Shown here: positions 61,792 through 64,000 of the stretch, piece by piece | Layout of the letters: the number at the start of each line of letters is the position of its first letter | Position numbering within the stretch: position 1 is the stretch's first letter | Origin: Lysinibacillus sphaericus | GTDB taxonomy: Bacteria; Bacillota; Bacilli; Bacillales_A; Planococcaceae | Direction: 5' to 3' | NCBI RefSeq assembly: GCF_001629735.1 | Contig: NZ_CP015224.1 | Span: forward strand, 1,178,001 to 1,242,000 | Length of the DNA: 64,000 nt | Notes under the pieces: generated by a model | The model's input: only the letters and a program-made list of their open reading frames with translations | The model's database searches: none | What the model was told of the DNA's origin: nothing | Position numbers and translations under genes: made by a program

Positions 61792-62118
61792 CTAATTTTT
61801 ATTTTGAGAAACAACGACCTTTTTGAATTAACTGTATACGAAATAGAAAATAATCTAATGAAAAAAATTACTACAATCCATGTAAATCCCTTTAAAGTCG
61901 ATCATCATTTAGCATACAGGAAAAACTATGAAATTTAAAATTGCAAAGCATATAGCTGTTTAAATTAGAATCGTTTTATTCGATAGGATGAATACTAGAT
62001 GTATTTTAAATCATTTTTAATGATGCACTTTCTACTACCATAGATTAAATTATTTAATCTTAATTTAAACATAATGCAACAATAAAAATATTCCTTTATT
62101 ATATGAGGAGGGTGTTAG
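61792..62118. other. Intergenic region
   Basis: AT-rich, no gene seen; a clear change toward decayed mobile-element sequence begins after it. Confidence 0.4.
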
Positions 62119-62265
62119 ATGTTAGTTAAAAATAATGAGGATTTATTTGAATTACTAGATTCTTTGTTAAAAGAGCCTATTAGGGATTATCTGCAGCAAG
62201 AAAATAAATCAATGAAAGAGCAAAAAACAATCAGAAATCAAGGTAATGGATTTTATGAACGTTAG
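62119..62265 (+). pseudogene. Possible IS256-type transposase, N-terminal remnant
   Basis: 48 codons with GGAGGG upstream: NEDLFELLDSLLKEPIRDYL then QKTIRNQGNGFYER and a stop. The pattern ..LL.EPIR..L.......RN.GNGFYER resembles the start of IS256 family transposases. Nothing of the catalytic part follows. It could also be an independent small gene. Confidence 0.4.
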
Positions 62266-62317
62266 TGTTAAAGCTTTTTATTAACGCAGGCAAGATTTTT
62301 AAAATCTATCTAAAGTT

Positions 62318-62350
62318 AAGGATTCACCAAAAATGGTGAGTCCTTTTTCT
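62318..62350 (+). terminator. Terminator
   Basis: AAGGATTCACC / GGTGAGTCCTT stem followed by T run. Confidence 0.8.
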
Positions 62351-62375
62351 TATCAAAAAGGAGCGAGAAAGTAAC

Positions 62376-62746
62376 ATGGCAATTTTAACCCCCCTGAAGA
62401 AGTTGAGTGAGTGGTTCTTGATATTAGCAATGCTTTATTTGAGTATCGATGGAATGTGTGTTTAACAACCATTATTAGTGATAATGGTGGGAGAGAACGT
62501 GAAATTGTCGAGGGCCTTATGAGTATTTTAGTTACGATCTCCTTAGCAGTGTCACTAGGTGTTAAATTCGCGTTGCGGATGTCTAAAACCTTATTAGAAT
62601 ACTTCTTCTATCTTTTATCTTTTTATACATTGTTAGGATTATCGTTTTTAGGAAACCAGGAACGTACAACATTAATAATTGCAATTTATCTTGCTGTAAA
62701 TACGGTTTTCTTCATAGTTCAAAAATTATACTACGAAAAAATCTGA
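62376..62746 (+). pseudogene. Membrane protein, probable frameshift
   Basis: The ATG at 62376 (AAAGGAG upstream) gives a hydrophobic start (MAILTPLKKLSEWFLILAML) ending at a TAA near 62465, while a shifted frame continues with three more hydrophobic helices (LMSILVTISLAVSLGVKFAL, FFYLLSFYTLLGLSFL, IIAIYLAVNTVFFIVQ) to 62746. It lies 51 nt before the topoisomerase gene. Family unknown. Confidence 0.5.
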
Positions 62747-62797
62747 AACTGAATAATTTAAGTACAAATAAATTAGTAAATAAAGGTGGTCACTGAA

Positions 62798-64000
62798 ATG
62801 AGTATAGTTATATTATATGAAAAACCATCACAGGCAAGAAATATCGGTGGCACATTAGGTATTGAATGTAAGCATGATCATTATTTTGAAATTAAAAAAT
62901 CAGGGCTACTTCCCAACGGTGCTACGCTCGTTTGGTCAGTCGGCCATTCAGTATCACTAAAAGAACCACATGAGTATGATGACAAATATGAAACTTGGCG
63001 ATTAGAAGATCTACCGATTAAGTCTGAAAGATACGAATATAAAGTAGATGAGAGTAAACGAGATCTTTTCAATACTATGCAAAAGCATTTGGCTGAAGCC
63101 AAAATAATAATTAATGCAACAGATGCTGGAATCGAAGGTACTCATATCTTCTTTTCAATTCTTGAAACTGCGAAAATTGACACAACAAATAAGACGCTTA
63201 AACGCTTATGGATTTCGTCAGAAGAAAAAAGTGAGGTACTTCATGGTTTCCGGAATCCGGAATTTAGAGCCAATAGAAAAGGATTTACTACGCTTTGAGC
63301 GAGGGAAAGCAAGAGCGATTAGCGATTGGTATTTAGGTATGAACACAAGTGGATTTGCAACACTTAAAGCAAAAGAGAAAAATCCTAATATACCTAAAAT
63401 CGCAATCGGTAGAAATATGCAAGTGGTCCTATCTATGGTTTATCAACGTCAAAAAGAAATTGAAAGTTTTGTTTCTAAATCTTTCTACGAGCTCGATGCT
63501 AATTTTGTTAGCGATCAAGGCGATTACAGAGGAAGATCTAAGCTAAAATTCGATACTAAAGACGAGTTAAATACTTTCATTGAAAAAAATAAGTTGGTTC
63601 CAGGTAAAAATTTTGAAGCTACGGTTTCTAGTATTACAAAAGAAACTAAGAACCAAAATGCGCCTACATTGCTAAGTCTATCATCACTTCAAAAACTAGC
63701 ATTTAAAAAGTATAAGTATAGTCCAGATAAGACCCTTAAAATTGCTCAAGGTCTCTATGAAAAACGCGTCTTATCATACCCACGTACGGATAGCAAATAC
63801 ATTAGCGAGAATGAATATGAGTATTTAAAAGATTTGGTGAGTGATTTAAAAATATTACTCAATATTGTTTGAACCAATCTATAAACCTTTAAAAAAGCAT
63901 GTTGATGCCAGTAAGGTAACTGATCATTATGCTCTTCTACCGACTCGCAAACTTGCGAATCTATCCGAATTATCGGTTCAAGAAAGCAACATTTACTTAG
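62798..64000 (+). pseudogene. topB: DNA topoisomerase III (type IA), two frameshifts, runs off the right edge
   Basis: Type IA topoisomerase. Toprim domain: SIVILYEKPSQARNIGGTLG and INATDAGIEGTHIFF (Glu and D-x-D region). The first frame ends at TGA 63296-63298 just where ERGKARAISDWYLGMNTSG continues in the next frame. That frame contains the catalytic Tyr in LSYPRTDSKYIS and ends at 63872, where the third frame continues FEPIYKPLKKHVDASKV and DHYALLPT to the window end. Both breaks are at TTT runs, so sequencing error is possible. Start at the ATG after AAAGGTGG. Such topB genes are typical of conjugative plasmids and integrative elements. Confidence 0.82.

Overview
The window is low-GC, densely coded Firmicute DNA. 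The gene content (oleate hydratase, two YjcZ-type sporulation peptides, an M9 collagenase, bacilliredoxin, DUF1697, DinB, CBO0543, DUF6366, DUF3231 and DUF4183 families) and the strong AGGAGG ribosome binding sites point to the Bacillales, most likely Lysinibacillus or a close relative. This placement is inference from gene content; no rRNA or tRNA gene was seen.

Layout. 0-13.9 kb is mostly ordinary chromosome: a threonine aldolase cut by the left edge, DUF1697, an SDR, two DinB proteins, an EamA exporter behind a probable leader-peptide attenuator, a bile-acid/sodium symporter family protein, small membrane proteins, oleate hydratase, a T4-endonuclease-V-like protein and a HAD phosphatase. 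14-16 kb holds a bacteriocin-like precursor with its small membrane partner. 16.4-26.6 kb is rich in secreted and spore-related products: YjcZ peptides, the collagenase, a lipoprotein, a cold shock protein and a BIG2-domain protein. 26.6-30.2 kb is a graveyard of small secreted and membrane genes, most of them frameshifted or carrying stops. 30.4-34.8 kb holds bacilliredoxin, a methyltransferase, a degenerate AbiEii-like protein and a histidine phosphatase. 35-38.4 kb holds a PapR-like signal peptide gene, the C-terminal remnant of its probable TPR receptor, and a second bacteriocin-like precursor plus small membrane protein. 38.4-40.4 kb contains transposase remnants (IS1595-like, and an IS3-family element with recognisable ends).

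40.5-56 kb is an accessory region of regulator/effector pairs: MarR with GNAT, MarR with MFS, ECF sigma with DUF4179, Crp/Fnr with HAD, HxlR with oxidoreductase, and LysR with EamA. It is studded with a family of about 70-bp hairpin repeats, and a group II intron sits inside it. 56-61.8 kb carries DUF3888, two DUF4183 proteins, YetF-like, DUF2306, and an HD hydrolase divergent from a TetR regulator. The right edge enters what looks like an integrative element or plasmid remnant, with a decayed topoisomerase III gene that has two frameshifts.

Main points of interest: (1) two parallel bacteriocin-like loci, each a Sec-exported precursor with a hydrophobic Gly/Ala-rich Cys-containing C-terminal domain followed within 15 nt by a small membrane protein; (2) a PapR-type peptide ending in DLPYEA next to a truncated RNPP-type receptor; (3) a leader peptide plus mutually exclusive stems that can sequester the EamA ribosome binding site; (4) dispersed mini-elements whose hairpin stems covary; (5) an HxlR repressor killed by an amber codon while its likely operator upstream of the oxidoreductase is intact.
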